The notes beneath the pieces were generated by a model. The model was not told where the DNA came from and did not search any database. It saw nothing but the letters and a program-made list of their open reading frames with translations. The position numbers were made by a program, and so were the translations under genes. Positions 33,134 to 41,960 of a stretch of DNA of 64,000 nucleotides are shown here, one piece after another. Every line of letters starts with the position of its first letter. Positions within the stretch are counted from its first letter, which is position 1. Source of the DNA: Methanomassiliicoccaceae archaeon UBA421 (GTDB taxonomy: Archaea > Thermoplasmatota > Thermoplasmata > Methanomassiliicoccales > Methanomethylophilaceae); NCBI GenBank assembly GCA_002498365.1, contig DAHB01000003.1:124001-188000 (forward strand), written 5' to 3'.

Positions 33134-33446
33134 GATGCATCACCTTTTTTTAAGTATTTTTCTTTGGTGGCCTCTACTACCACCACAACTATCACCAGTA
33201 TGACCACTAAGGTGAATATCTGTCTTTACGTTTTTCGTAAATATAAACTTATATTTCGTATTACCACTTAAGTTAGAATTGCAAAAAGTGAGTTGTAATA
33301 ATATGCAGGTGACATAGTAGTTACAATAGTGCATCACCGCGTATCCCTCGATGAACGATACGATTAAATGAGTATATTTAAACAAAATTAAGGGGTCTCC
33401 GAAAGTGAGGTTTTTACTTCAAAATAATCATAACTTCTTTGGGTAT
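33134..33446. other. AT-rich spacer, no supported gene
   Basis: An 81-codon minus-strand frame (33140-33385) has no domain character and weak coding look; it is not called. TATA-like segments occur around 33230-33260. Confidence 0.3.
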
Positions 33447-33944
33447 CTATAGATCCTCGATACTTCCATTGATTTTTGATTTATAATTTTCACAACGATC
33501 ATCGGGCAACACACTGTAAAATGTCTCCATGATATTCTGAGGATCGTCGAGCTGCAAAATTATCTTATTGTGACATATTTTATTTCTAAGATCGTTTAGG
33601 ACGAACATTCTTTTGATGTCATCGACATCCCTGAAATAATCTTCCAAGACATTACGATCCAGTTTCACAAGCCGTCGCATTATCGGTAAAAGACAACAAC
33701 ATTGAAGTTTGTTATATTTTTTAAGACCGCCCTGGGAATTATTGACGATTATCGCACGAATATATTCTTCAAAAAAGGCTTTTAGATTCTGAAGTATTCC
33801 CAGAAGTATGTTGATCAGTGTAGTCTTTCCTATTCCATTCGGAACGGTTACAAGAGATACTTCTCCTTTTTTGAACTCCGCAGTGATGCCGTCAATCATA
33901 TTGGGCCAGGAACATGTTGGAAAATTAAAAGTATTGAGAAACAA
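33447..33944 (-). pseudogene. ABC ATPase N-terminus joined to a HEPN-like segment
   Basis: The first 50 residues are the start of an ABC ATPase with Walker A (TVPNGIGKTTLINILLGIL). Signature and Walker B are missing. The rest contains FVLNDLRNKICHNKIILQ, an R-x4-H motif like that of HEPN ribonucleases. PrrC/RloC proteins join an ABC ATPase to a HEPN nuclease, so this might be an internally deleted relative; it could equally be two unrelated fragments joined by deletion. The start is a TTG, or ATG at 33899. Confidence 0.5.
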
Positions 33945-34042
33945 GAAGGTCCTGTTTACATGTCCAACAATATCAGGGATTTACAAATTTAAAGTATTCA
34001 CCTTAAATACGATTTCATCAAGTAATAATTTGTCGAAACTGA

Positions 34043-34365
34043 TTATTCATTATTTTTAACATACTTACTGTTCATTAGTGGAACTCCCACTAAAAGAGGC
34101 AATAATGGAACAACCAGCAAAGCAACAATCCCGATGGACCCCTGATCCAATTGGTAAAATACAAAAACAATCAAGATTCCAACAGAAAGAAGTGTCACGC
34201 CAGCGACACGTAAGAGTCTTTTTTCATTGTATTTTTTGCGTTCATAATGATTTGCCGTGTTATATCCCGCAAGCATTTCTTTCCATATCCAAGGGTAAGG
34301 AGGATGCCTGCAATCAATATTGGTAAAGCCCCAAATACCACGGCAAACCAGAATACAAACGACAT
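34043..34365 (-). pseudogene. DUF3784-like gene with a single-base frameshift
   Basis: From ATG 34365: MSFVFWFAVVFGALPILIAG, ILLTLGYGK, then the frame is lost in an A-run (complement near 34278-34283). One extra A would restore K-E-M-L-A-G-Y-N-T-A and the rest (KKYNEKRLLRVAGVTLLSVG, GVPLMNSKYVKNNE). The gene is otherwise complete at about 107 residues. Either a recent inactivation, a phase-variable A-tract, or a sequencing error. Confidence 0.75.
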
Positions 34366-34501
34366 GACATCCTATTGTCATTTTATTATTTTTACATTTT
34401 GACATGTTAGCTCTGTTGAAACCCTCATACCTTTACTCTTCTTTCGAACATCCTCCTGATGTTGTGAGCTATGCATCTGAACGGCTTTCAGGAAACCATA
34501 A

Positions 34502-34999
34502 TTGAGATTGAAGGCTGAGCGCAGATATTTGTCCTGCAAGGCCAGTTCACCCTACCAAGTGGGCCGCCCTAAGAAGAAAGCTCTCTCAGGATGGGATAGT
34601 GTGGGATGCAGAGCAGACGCTCGGCCGGCCGATAGGCTGGCTGCCGTGATGAGGACGACCTCTTCGATATTGAAGGATCTCGGTCGTCCCGAGTACAGTT
34701 CGGAGAAGAGTAAGAGGATCTTTTCCGATCATGCCAAGATAGGATTGCCGATCGTGAGGCAGATGATAGTAAGTTCATACGAAGACTTTGTCGATATGCT
34801 ACCGTCGTTGGCAGGCGTTCTGAATGCAGCGAACATATCCAGAATACCGGATCCTTCAACGTTATGGAAATTCGCCGCAAGATCGGAGCCGGAATTACTG
34901 GAGAGCATAATGCAGGAGGTGGCTTCCGCCGTTTGTACGGACAACATGATAGTTGCCATAGACTCGACACCGAAATCGAGACTGGGTGTAAAAATTTGA
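34502..34999 (+). pseudogene. IS5-family transposase, N-terminal fragment
   Basis: The probable start is ATG 34649 (MRTTSSILKDLGRPEYSSEK). FSDHAKIGLPIVRQMIVSSY, DFVDMLPSL, IPDPSTLWKFAARSE and MIVAIDSTPKSR correspond to the N-terminal half of IS5-type DDE transposases, the last giving the first catalytic Asp. The frame ends at 34999 and the catalytic D and E of the second half are absent; unrelated sequence follows. A dead insertion-sequence remnant just outside the Hachiman genes. Confidence 0.7.
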
Positions 35000-35082
35000 A
35001 TTTTACAGGATTTCCAGACTTAAACTAGCGGTCACAATAAAAGGCATCAATCTAGCTAAACCTCGAGGATTCTCGCGCTTCA

Positions 35083-37446
35083 TCAGAGTATACTCTTAAC
35101 AGCTTCCACAATCAGCAACTTTTCATAATCATCGAGCAGAGCGTGGATTCCTTCCATTTTTGAAAGATAAAATGCTTTACCCTCAATCACACCCATCGAA
35201 ATGAGTTCTTTGAATTTTGATTCTATTTTCCTTATAGTATCTACTGGAAACCCGAATTCGACAAGTCCTGCTCCGAACGGACTTCGGACCCCAGTTTCAT
35301 AAAAACCGATAACCTTTGATAGACTGAAGTCAGACATCGAGGCGCCTTTGTTTTCTGCGACATAGATAAATATAGGCTCGAATAACGATATGGCCTTAGG
35401 TATCCTATATTCTACGATGTCCCTCATGTTTTTGAATGCGTTTCTGTATGCCCCATCAATCTTTTCCCCAATGTTTTCGACTTTGTCGATCTCATAACCC
35501 AGCAGGCCTTTGAAACCTTTATTGAAATAATTATTACCTATCGCGGCATAAACAGTTCTTATGTGTTCCTCTATAAGCCCTGCTTTGTTAAAACAATCTA
35601 GGATTTTATCCAAATAATTGTCTTTGAGGAAGATTCTGGTCAGGTTCTTATTTTCAATTAATTTTCTAAACCTATCGAACTCCTCATCCTTTAGTAAAAG
35701 CCGAAGCAATTTTTCTTGATGCTCGTACGGTATCAGACGATTTTTTATAAATACAGATCTAGGTAACGAATAACTCTCCTGATTTTTCATGCGTTCCCTT
35801 TTCAGATCCGCGTTATCTGTTTCAAGGTCGGAATATTCAGCGTTGTCTAAATCTACTCCATCCAAGATAGGTTCATCAAATGTCACAAAATTCAACCCAT
35901 TCGTTTCGGAATTTTGTATTTTTAAAAGATTAGGTTCCGCGTAGAATATCCTCCCGATAAAGTAATGGTAATACCTGCCTGCCCGCCCTCCGATATTTTT
36001 GATGTCGAACGCTGTAAGTTTTTTCCATCCCTTGGTATCGTTGAGGATTACTATGTTCTTGGCCCTGGTATTTATGCCTTCGATAATAGTGGATGTGCAA
36101 AATAGAAAATAGAAATTGCCTTTATTGAATTGTTCCAGAATCTCTTTTTGAATGTACCTGGGCAGTTTTCCATGATGTATTCCGCAACCTTTCCTCAGAA
36201 TATCGATAACCTTCCATTCCTTCGATGAACCATCGATATCGTACGATCTGCCTATATGATTTATAAAGGACAGTAGACGCTTGTCATATACGGCATCCGC
36301 GATATCCGACCTTGCCACGTATCCTGCGTATTCATTGACCTTACTGGGATTGGTGCAGTAGAATATGGTCTTCCCGTAATCTCCTGTTTTAATATACCTG
36401 GCAATACCAATTACTTTTTCATATTTTCTGCTACCCAATCTGAAAGCGTCTTCTTTAGAGGTTGTTATCAAGGGGTGTTTTTCTTCGATTTTACTGGCAT
36501 GGGCGTTGACTTGTATGCGGACTGTCGGCTCGAAAACCACTTCTCTTAACTGTATGTTGTTTTTATCGAGGTACTTCCTCATCCCTTTGCCAAAGTCATC
36601 CTGTTTTAGATTCGGCCCAGCCAGATAATACTCAGGTACTCTCTTAGACAGAAGATAGAGTGACACCCTGAATGTCTTAGTACGGTCGTCTTCGAATATG
36701 TTGACGGATGATTTCTCGCCATGGAGTTTTTTCTCATCATCACTATAGTATCCCTCGTCGATTTTGTAAACCTCATCATAGAAGAAGAAATCGATTTCTA
36801 TTTCAGGATATGCTGCCAGTAATTGCATTGTCCTTTCGGGCGTATATACAAAAATATTGCGTCCGTTCGGATTGATGTTGCTATTGACAGATGTAATAAT
36901 CTGATAGTCTAGTTCCTTTGATTTGACTAAACCATCCATTTCTGATGTGCTTTCGATCAAGAGAGCCACGGTCGGAAAAACGAGAAGAACGTTATTGTAC
37001 CTGTCCCTGTTATGATAAACTATCTCACGCATCAAGAATGTCTTTCCATATGATGTGGGGGCACTGACGAGCATCCTCTTGCATTCTAGGGAATTAAAGA
37101 AGTCGATGATGTCCTTTTGGGATTTATCAAGGGTTTTTTCATGGGCTGTTTCTGATTTGTATGTTTCTATTATCACCTCATTTTTTACAACGTCAATAAA
37201 TCTTGCATGTATATCGGGGTCCTCTTTGAAATCATTTAGGTGATTATAGCCGAAAACACGCATTTTTTGAGATGCAATATATAGAAGTTTTGAAATGAAT
37301 GAGTCTGATTTTATAGTGTCGTCCTCAGAAATGGTACAGACCAGATACCTCAAGGTTTCTTGACTTTCTGGGTCATGCTCATCGTACAGATTTATAGCTT
37401 GAAGTAACTCTTCAGCGTAATCCACGATAAAATCCTCCCTCTTCAT
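35083..37446 (-). CDS. hamB: Hachiman defence helicase HamB (SF2/Ski2-like)
   Basis: About 787 residues. Superfamily 2 helicase: Walker A APTSYGKT (about 129-136), DEVY box (about 224-227), TSTIIEGINTRAKNIVILND (motif V region) and IGGRAGR (motif VI). Large C-terminal region without known motifs. It overlaps the upstream HamA/DUF1837 gene by about 35 nt, the standard two-gene Hachiman layout. In studied systems HamB loads on DNA and releases the nuclease HamA when DNA integrity is disturbed. GTG 37449 and ATG 37446 are both possible starts. Confidence 0.85.
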   Translation of the reverse strand: MKREDFIVDYAEELLQAINLYDEHDPESQETLRYLVCTISEDDTIKSDSFISKLLYIASQKMRVFGYNHLNDFKEDPDIHARFIDVVKNEVIIETYKSETAHEKTLDKSQKDIIDFFNSLECKRMLVSAPTSYGKTFLMREIVYHNRDRYNNVLLVFPTVALLIESTSEMDGLVKSKELDYQIITSVNSNINPNGRNIFVYTPERTMQLLAAYPEIEIDFFFYDEVYKIDEGYYSDDEKKLHGEKSSVNIFEDDRTKTFRVSLYLLSKRVPEYYLAGPNLKQDDFGKGMRKYLDKNNIQLREVVFEPTVRIQVNAHASKIEEKHPLITTSKEDAFRLGSRKYEKVIGIARYIKTGDYGKTIFYCTNPSKVNEYAGYVARSDIADAVYDKRLLSFINHIGRSYDIDGSSKEWKVIDILRKGCGIHHGKLPRYIQKEILEQFNKGNFYFLFCTSTIIEGINTRAKNIVILNDTKGWKKLTAFDIKNIGGRAGRYYHYFIGRIFYAEPNLLKIQNSETNGLNFVTFDEPILDGVDLDNAEYSDLETDNADLKRERMKNQESYSLPRSVFIKNRLIPYEHQEKLLRLLLKDEEFDRFRKLIENKNLTRIFLKDNYLDKILDCFNKAGLIEEHIRTVYAAIGNNYFNKGFKGLLGYEIDKVENIGEKIDGAYRNAFKNMRDIVEYRIPKAISLFEPIFIYVAENKGASMSDFSLSKVIGFYETGVRSPFGAGLVEFGFPVDTIRKIESKFKELISMGVIEGKAFYLSKMEGIHALLDDYEKLLIVEAVKSIL

Positions 37447-38350
37447 CACGAAGTTTTTCTATATCTTTAATGGGGAAGATATATAGAATCACCTTAGGTT
37501 CAAATCCTTCGAACTCATATCTCCTTTCTGAATAGAAATTTTTTATTTCTTCGAGTTGTTCTTCGATCTTTTTCTGTAGATTAGAGACATCGCGGTACAC
37601 CTCACCTTCTTCATACGCAAGCAGGCAGGGTATATTGATCGAAATTTTGTTTTCCTTAAAGCATTTCAATAAAGATGTCGCTCGTTCTGAGATGTTTTTC
37701 TTCAATGTGATGCGATTGATATCATTGATAATATCTACGACTTTGCTTCTTTCCTTGGTCTGAGGTGACGGCTTTTCGCATACGAAAAAAATCTGTCTCG
37801 TCAAATATTCCTTACTGTATTTTTTAAGCAGATCACTGTCGATGCCCTCTCTGCAGTATTTTTTTCCGCCTAATTTCGACTGCCCCAACCATAGTGTGAT
37901 ATTGCCTTCTTTAAGTGTGAAATATGTAAGATCATAACCTTTAATCTCGGAATTATCGTCCTGACGGAGTAAGGGGCGGACAGCCAGTTTATATGCATCT
38001 TTCTCAAATATTTGTATCAACATATCCAGCAATACTTCACCCAGAAGCCCATCGCTTTTAGATTGGCGCTTCGGAGCTCGATTTGTGTATGCATAAGTTG
38101 CAGCACGTTCCAAGCTCGAGAAATTGTTATTTTCGTAGTGTTTAACGACCTCTTCTTCTCCGTAACAATAGAAAAGCAGATTGTCACGCATAAGTTTACA
38201 TAATTGCTGAACACAATCGACGTCAGCGTTGTGGCTTATTGGTTGATATAAGAATTTATCCAATAATGAGTCATATGTGATAATCACGCCCTTGCTAGCA
38301 AACAATATCGTATCGTCGTAAATCTTCTGATACTCTTTTGATATGTTCAC
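37412..38350 (-). CDS. hamA: Hachiman defence nuclease HamA (DUF1837)
   Basis: 312 residues, GTG start. DUF1837 features: SDGLLGEVLLDMLI (Glu105), EIKGYDLTYF (Asp140) and LWLGQSKLGGKKY, where the usual E-x-K of this PD-(D/E)XK-like nuclease reads Q157-S-K159. Gln at this place occurs in some PD-(D/E)XK nucleases, so activity is not excluded. Directly upstream of and overlapping HamB. Function by family: nonspecific DNA degradation after phage sensing. Confidence 0.83.
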   Translation of the reverse strand: MNISKEYQKIYDDTILFASKGVIITYDSLLDKFLYQPISHNADVDCVQQLCKLMRDNLLFYCYGEEEVVKHYENNNFSSLERAATYAYTNRAPKRQSKSDGLLGEVLLDMLIQIFEKDAYKLAVRPLLRQDDNSEIKGYDLTYFTLKEGNITLWLGQSKLGGKKYCREGIDSDLLKKYSKEYLTRQIFFVCEKPSPQTKERSKVVDIINDINRITLKKNISERATSLLKCFKENKISINIPCLLAYEEGEVYRDVSNLQKKIEEQLEEIKNFYSERRYEFEGFEPKVILYIFPIKDIEKLRDEEGGFYRGLR

Positions 38351-38850
38351 TGTATCACACTGTTCCTATTGCTTATGTAATTTTTTGGAAATCCATGTGA
38401 CGCTTATCAATCGCTATAGATTGTTGACCATCTTGCCATTATTTCCGCCAGATAGGTGTTGGATGGATTCTGTGTTTAAAACAAGTGTGCCTTAAACGGA
38501 AGACTCATGCAGAAATTGTGCGTTTTTACAACAGATGCGATTCTCATTACTCGCAGTCGTATTTTGGACCCGAGTTTGACATATGTGGGATCTGGTAGAC
38601 CTCGCGTCCGCTGAAATTTATCACTCTATTATGCTGGATCTGCGTTTTCGTTTAGCGGTTTTTGACGTCAATAGAAGTCCAGAACGACCTGTCCGGGCGC
38701 TTTCGGCGCCGGAATATATCTTCTCGCAAGTTACTGGACGCTTTTTGAAAAATAATCAACCGGATCGACCCACATTGAATCTCTATGTGTCAAACCCGAG
38801 TTCGATCGTATATGGCCTGGCGATCCTAGACAGCGGCCGTTGCAGCTACA
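38351..38850. other. Spacer with degenerate coding remnants
   Basis: Holds the HamA promoter region (AT-rich, about 38375-38390). Further right, short plus-strand stretches read like broken protein sequence (KTHAEIVRFYNRCDSHYSQS then a stop, then DLASAEIYHSIMLDLRFRL in another frame). I cannot assign them; a transposase or lost permease remnant is possible. A 93-codon frame at 38583 is not called as a gene. Confidence 0.35.
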
Positions 38851-39452
38851 TCAAAGGACGATGATGTGCGGTCTGCCGTAATTACGGTTGATCGCCACTT
38901 TCACTCCGAACGTCTCCATTATATTGTCTGCTGTGAGGGCTTCTTCGGTGTTTCCCGCTGCGGTGACCGTACCCTCGTTGACGATGATCGTTTTATCGCA
39001 ATAATTCATGGCCGCGTCCATGTCGTGGAGTATCATGCACGCGCTGATGTTTTTGGTCCTTACGAGGCCTATCATCACATCCATGATCTCTCTTTGAAAT
39101 TTGATGTCTAGATTGCTTGTAGGCTCGTCAAGAAGCAGAATCTTCGCCTCCTGGGCAAGGGCCCGGGCGATGAGAACCCTCTGCATCTGGTCGCCATTCA
39201 GCTGGCTTAATAAGGATGAGGAGCAATCCTTCATACCCACGTCTTCCATGTGACTTCCCGGTCGTTCTTGTTCGATTGCCATGAAGAATGGGGAATCCTG
39301 GCCATCATCTTCACCTCGAACACGTTCGGTGATATGCAAGGTCGTCAAGAGAGGCCTGAGGCACATATCCCATTATTCGGGTGACGTCGCGGACCCCCAT
39401 AGAAATCATGTCCTGGGAATCGATCGTCACCTTGCCCTGGGACGGTTCGAGT
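38851..39452 (-). pseudogene. Truncated, frameshifted ABC ATPase, copy 2
   Basis: Homologous to 31044-31706. The 5' part (LEPSQGKVTIDSQDMISMGV, IMGYVPQASLDDLA) breaks off about 39311-39350, with a frameshift and loss of the segment before the signature. The 3' part keeps QLNGDQMQRVLIARALAQEA, ILLLDEPTSNLD and GRPHIIVL in another frame. Walker A and everything before it are absent; homology ends at about 39452. A more decayed sister of copy 1. Confidence 0.85.
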
Positions 39453-39891
39453 GTGGAGGGAGATGGGAAGAGAATATACCTATGAGGGGCATGATACGGA
39501 GTACTTTTCTGTTTCCTGGAATCCATTGGGGGGGACCCTGTCTTAAAGAGTTTTGAAATCAAAACCCGAAACGAAGGCGAACCCGACAGACTTGTGAAAC
39601 TCCATATGCAGAAATTCCTATTATACAGGGATGAAGAGGATATATTGCGGATCATCGACGAAGTGGTGCATTCACGTGCGGAGGACGGCAGAGTCATCAC
39701 AGAACAAACGAACTGCCTGGGTCTTTTAATATGGTATAATTGTACATGATTCAAGAGAAATGTTTCAGAACTGTTCCCCCTCACGGATTGCGTACGATCC
39801 TTCTATACAAGGTTCCCCACAAGCGCGCGACGGGCCTCCTGTTAAAAGATAAGTAAAAAAGAAAAATAAAAAGAAAGGGTTTAGGTGGCGT
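39453..39891. other. Spacer with a broken plus-strand coding remnant
   Basis: A plus-strand frame of about 70 codons ends at about 39750 (includes LVKLHMQKFLLYRDEEDILR, IIDEVVHSRAEDGRVITE). It has coding-like character but no upstream start; the first ATG is 39606. Family not recognised. TATA-like DNA lies at about 39850-39870. This marks the right edge of the ABC-flanked island. Confidence 0.35.
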
Positions 39892-40668
39892 TCAGCCGAC
39901 CATGGTCCCGGCGAACACTTGCCAGGCCAGCGCGGTCTTGGCCACCAGGCTCAATATGATGTAGACTCTCTCGCCGTAGAGGTAGTCCTTCCACTTTCCG
40001 ACCTTCTTGTACTGCATTATCATGTTCACCGCGAAAATGTTGAAGAAGAACGCGATCGAGATCATGATGCCGTAAACGAATGCCGGAGGGTTGCCGCCGG
40101 TCACGCCCGTGAAGTACATTATAAGCGCGACCCAGGGGATTAGCCCGGCGAAGCACCCGAATATGAAAGAGGTCCAATCCGTCTTCTTGGTGTTCTGGTT
40201 GTGCGCCTCCATCATGTAGCCGAACAGGTTCATGCATGCGTTCAGGGAGAACAGCATTATGATGGATACGAAGTCGAACATGCCGCAAAGCCAGGCTATT
40301 ACCACCAACATGAATGAAGAGGACAAAGCGTACTCGAACCAGCGGGCCTTGTTCATATTCATCTTGAGGTTCTTAACGTACCAGTCGAACCCGAATGTGG
40401 CGATCGAGAGGTGGGCTATAGCCGACATCAGCAGGAATACGGCCACCATCGGTCCCAAGGGCACGCTGAATAAAACTTGAGCGGCTCCGGGCCCTACGGG
40501 AGGGAATCCGGCGGTGGCGTCGATGTACGAAGTGGTGAAACTCATCTGCACGTCGTAGTTCGCTATCGCGAGCATTATGGCGGCCTGGATGAAATGGAAG
40601 AATCCCATTATCAGGTTGAACCGTCTAAGCTTCTGGAACTTTATATCGTCTGATACAGCGTCGTTCAT
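39892..40668 (-). CDS. Heliorhodopsin
   Basis: 258-residue seven-helix retinal protein. The N-terminal FQKLRRFNLIMGFFHFIQAA, the helix-3 segment ARWFEYALSSSFM and the last helix YIILSLVAKTALAWQVFAGT are characteristic. Key residues: Lys244 (retinal Schiff base), Glu112 (counter-ion), His25 and His86 (the conserved His pair). Heliorhodopsins have inverted topology and slow photocycles; their function is debated. ATG 40668 is preferred over GTG 40677, because the GTGATC around the GTG matches the 16S anti-Shine-Dalgarno sequence. TATA-like GTATATAT at about 40697-40704. Confidence 0.93.
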   Translation of the reverse strand: MNDAVSDDIKFQKLRRFNLIMGFFHFIQAAIMLAIANYDVQMSFTTSYIDATAGFPPVGPGAAQVLFSVPLGPMVAVFLLMSAIAHLSIATFGFDWYVKNLKMNMNKARWFEYALSSSFMLVVIAWLCGMFDFVSIIMLFSLNACMNLFGYMMEAHNQNTKKTDWTSFIFGCFAGLIPWVALIMYFTGVTGGNPPAFVYGIMISIAFFFNIFAVNMIMQYKKVGKWKDYLYGERVYIILSLVAKTALAWQVFAGTMVG

Positions 40669-40746
40669 GTGGATCACTGTTGCACGGCGTTAATACGTAT
40701 ATATCCTTATCCGAGTTCCATGTCCTCTATGTAGGGCGGAACATCC

Positions 40747-40766
40747 AGCCAGATCATGTTCTGGCT
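40747..40766. promoter_or_regulatory. Inverted repeat between heliorhodopsin and QueG-like genes
   Basis: AGCCAGA-TCATGT-TCTGGCT: perfect 7-bp arms with a 6-nt spacer. It lies about 45 bp upstream of the heliorhodopsin TATA box and 145 bp upstream of the divergent gene. Candidate regulator site. Confidence 0.45.
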
Positions 40767-40911
40767 CTGTTTTCACCACGGTAATATTTTTAATGAAAAA
40801 CAATGCGAAAGGTACCGTCTGCTTCATCTTCAGACAGAAGCCTCGGTCCAAATTCAGAAAATTTGACGTCCTGAATGTCGCACTTAAAGAACAACCTTTA
40901 TTTTCGGACAC

Positions 40912-41646
40912 ATGCATCCTCCGCGCATGACGCACACCGGTACTTTGGAACCGCTTTATCAGAAGATCGAGGCCGCCGCACTGGAATCGGGCTCATGCCT
41001 GATAGGATTCGCCGATATGTCCGATCTCAAGGGCATGCCGGCCGGCGATGCCGCCGTCTTCGAGTTCCCTTATGCGGTGACATTCGCCGTGGAGATACCC
41101 AAGGAAGCGGCCCGGGCATCTTTGGAGAAACCGAGCGAGGAGATACGATCGGCCTACAAGATGTGCAACAAGAAGCTCAAGGAGGCGGGAGAGAAGATAG
41201 TGCAGATCCTGGCGGCCGAGGGCTACAAGGCCAGGTTCATCGACCCCTCTCAGAGGATCGACATGGAGAATCTCCTCGGACCTATATCACAAAAGGCAAT
41301 CGCGGCCAGGTCCGGAATGGGCTGGATAGGCAAGAACGGGCTGTTCATCACAGACGAGTACGGGCCCAGACAGCGTATGGGCGCGGTGCTCACGGACATG
41401 CCGGTCACACGGAAGGCGAAGCTCGTCGACAGCAAATGCGGAGAATGCACCGAATGCATCGACCGGTGCGCGATGAAGGTTCTGAAAGAAACCGAGTTCG
41501 GCCACCACCCCGAGAGCCGGGACGCGGTCATAGATTGGAAGAAGTGCGGAGTGTTCGAGGCAAAGCTGATCGGCGACGGCAGCAAGCCCGAGAGGGCCTG
41601 CGGAAGGTGTATCTCGGTCTGCCCGTTCTCTCGGCTCAGCGAGTGA
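40912..41646 (+). CDS. QueG-like iron-sulfur protein (epoxyqueuosine reductase family)
   Basis: 244 residues. FAVEIPKEAARASLEKPSEE and ARSGMGWIGKNGLFITDEYG (DUF1730-type cobamide-contact region) precede cysteine clusters CGECTECIDRCAMKVL and CGRCISVCPFSRL for [4Fe-4S] centres. Shorter than true QueG (about 350-380), lacking its C-terminal HEAT-like part. Such short versions occur in methanogens and may serve in corrinoid-dependent methyltransfer activation or tRNA modification; undecided. ATG 40912 or 40927. Confidence 0.85.
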   Translation: MHPPRMTHTGTLEPLYQKIEAAALESGSCLIGFADMSDLKGMPAGDAAVFEFPYAVTFAVEIPKEAARASLEKPSEEIRSAYKMCNKKLKEAGEKIVQILAAEGYKARFIDPSQRIDMENLLGPISQKAIAARSGMGWIGKNGLFITDEYGPRQRMGAVLTDMPVTRKAKLVDSKCGECTECIDRCAMKVLKETEFGHHPESRDAVIDWKKCGVFEAKLIGDGSKPERACGRCISVCPFSRLSE

Positions 41647-41923
41647 CTTCCTTCTCCTTTTTTATCTTCCTGCCGTAACGGAAAATCATCACCATCAATG
41701 CGACGTTGAGGGCCACGGATACGGCGTTCCAGAGAACTATCGGAAGGTCCCGGAGGAAGACGCCGTAGGCCAGCCAGAGGCCCATGCCCACCGTGAGGAG
41801 CGCGGGCATGAAAAGGGAGACGTCCACCATGCGACCGCTGCGGTGTCCCTTGATCACCTGTGGCACGTACCCCATAGTGGTTATAAGGCCTGCCACGAGC
41901 CCAATGACGGTTATCTGGTCCAT
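41636..41923 (-). CDS. SemiSWEET/PQ-loop sugar transporter
   Basis: 95 residues with three helices. GYVPQVIKGHRSG is the PQ-loop motif, and the layout of one three-helix bundle is that of prokaryotic SemiSWEETs, which work as dimers to move sugars. The start MDQITVIGLVAGL at 41923 is chosen; the longer frame overlaps the SDR gene. The 3' end overlaps the convergent QueG-like gene by 11 nt. Confidence 0.87.
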   Translation of the reverse strand: MDQITVIGLVAGLITTMGYVPQVIKGHRSGRMVDVSLFMPALLTVGMGLWLAYGVFLRDLPIVLWNAVSVALNVALMVMIFRYGRKIKKEKEVTR

Positions 41924-41960
41924 GGACCCGCACCAATGTTCCTGATAATGATTTTTTGCT

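Noticed and set aside
36000..38300. Alternative reading of the helicase/DUF1837 pair as a restriction-modification system
   Set aside because: There is no methyltransferase or specificity subunit; the HamA-type DUF1837 and Ski2-like helicase fit Hachiman better.
38583..38864. 93-codon plus-strand frame
   Set aside because: Overlaps the end of the ABC pseudogene, lacks a ribosome site and shows no recognisable domain; treated as degenerate spacer.
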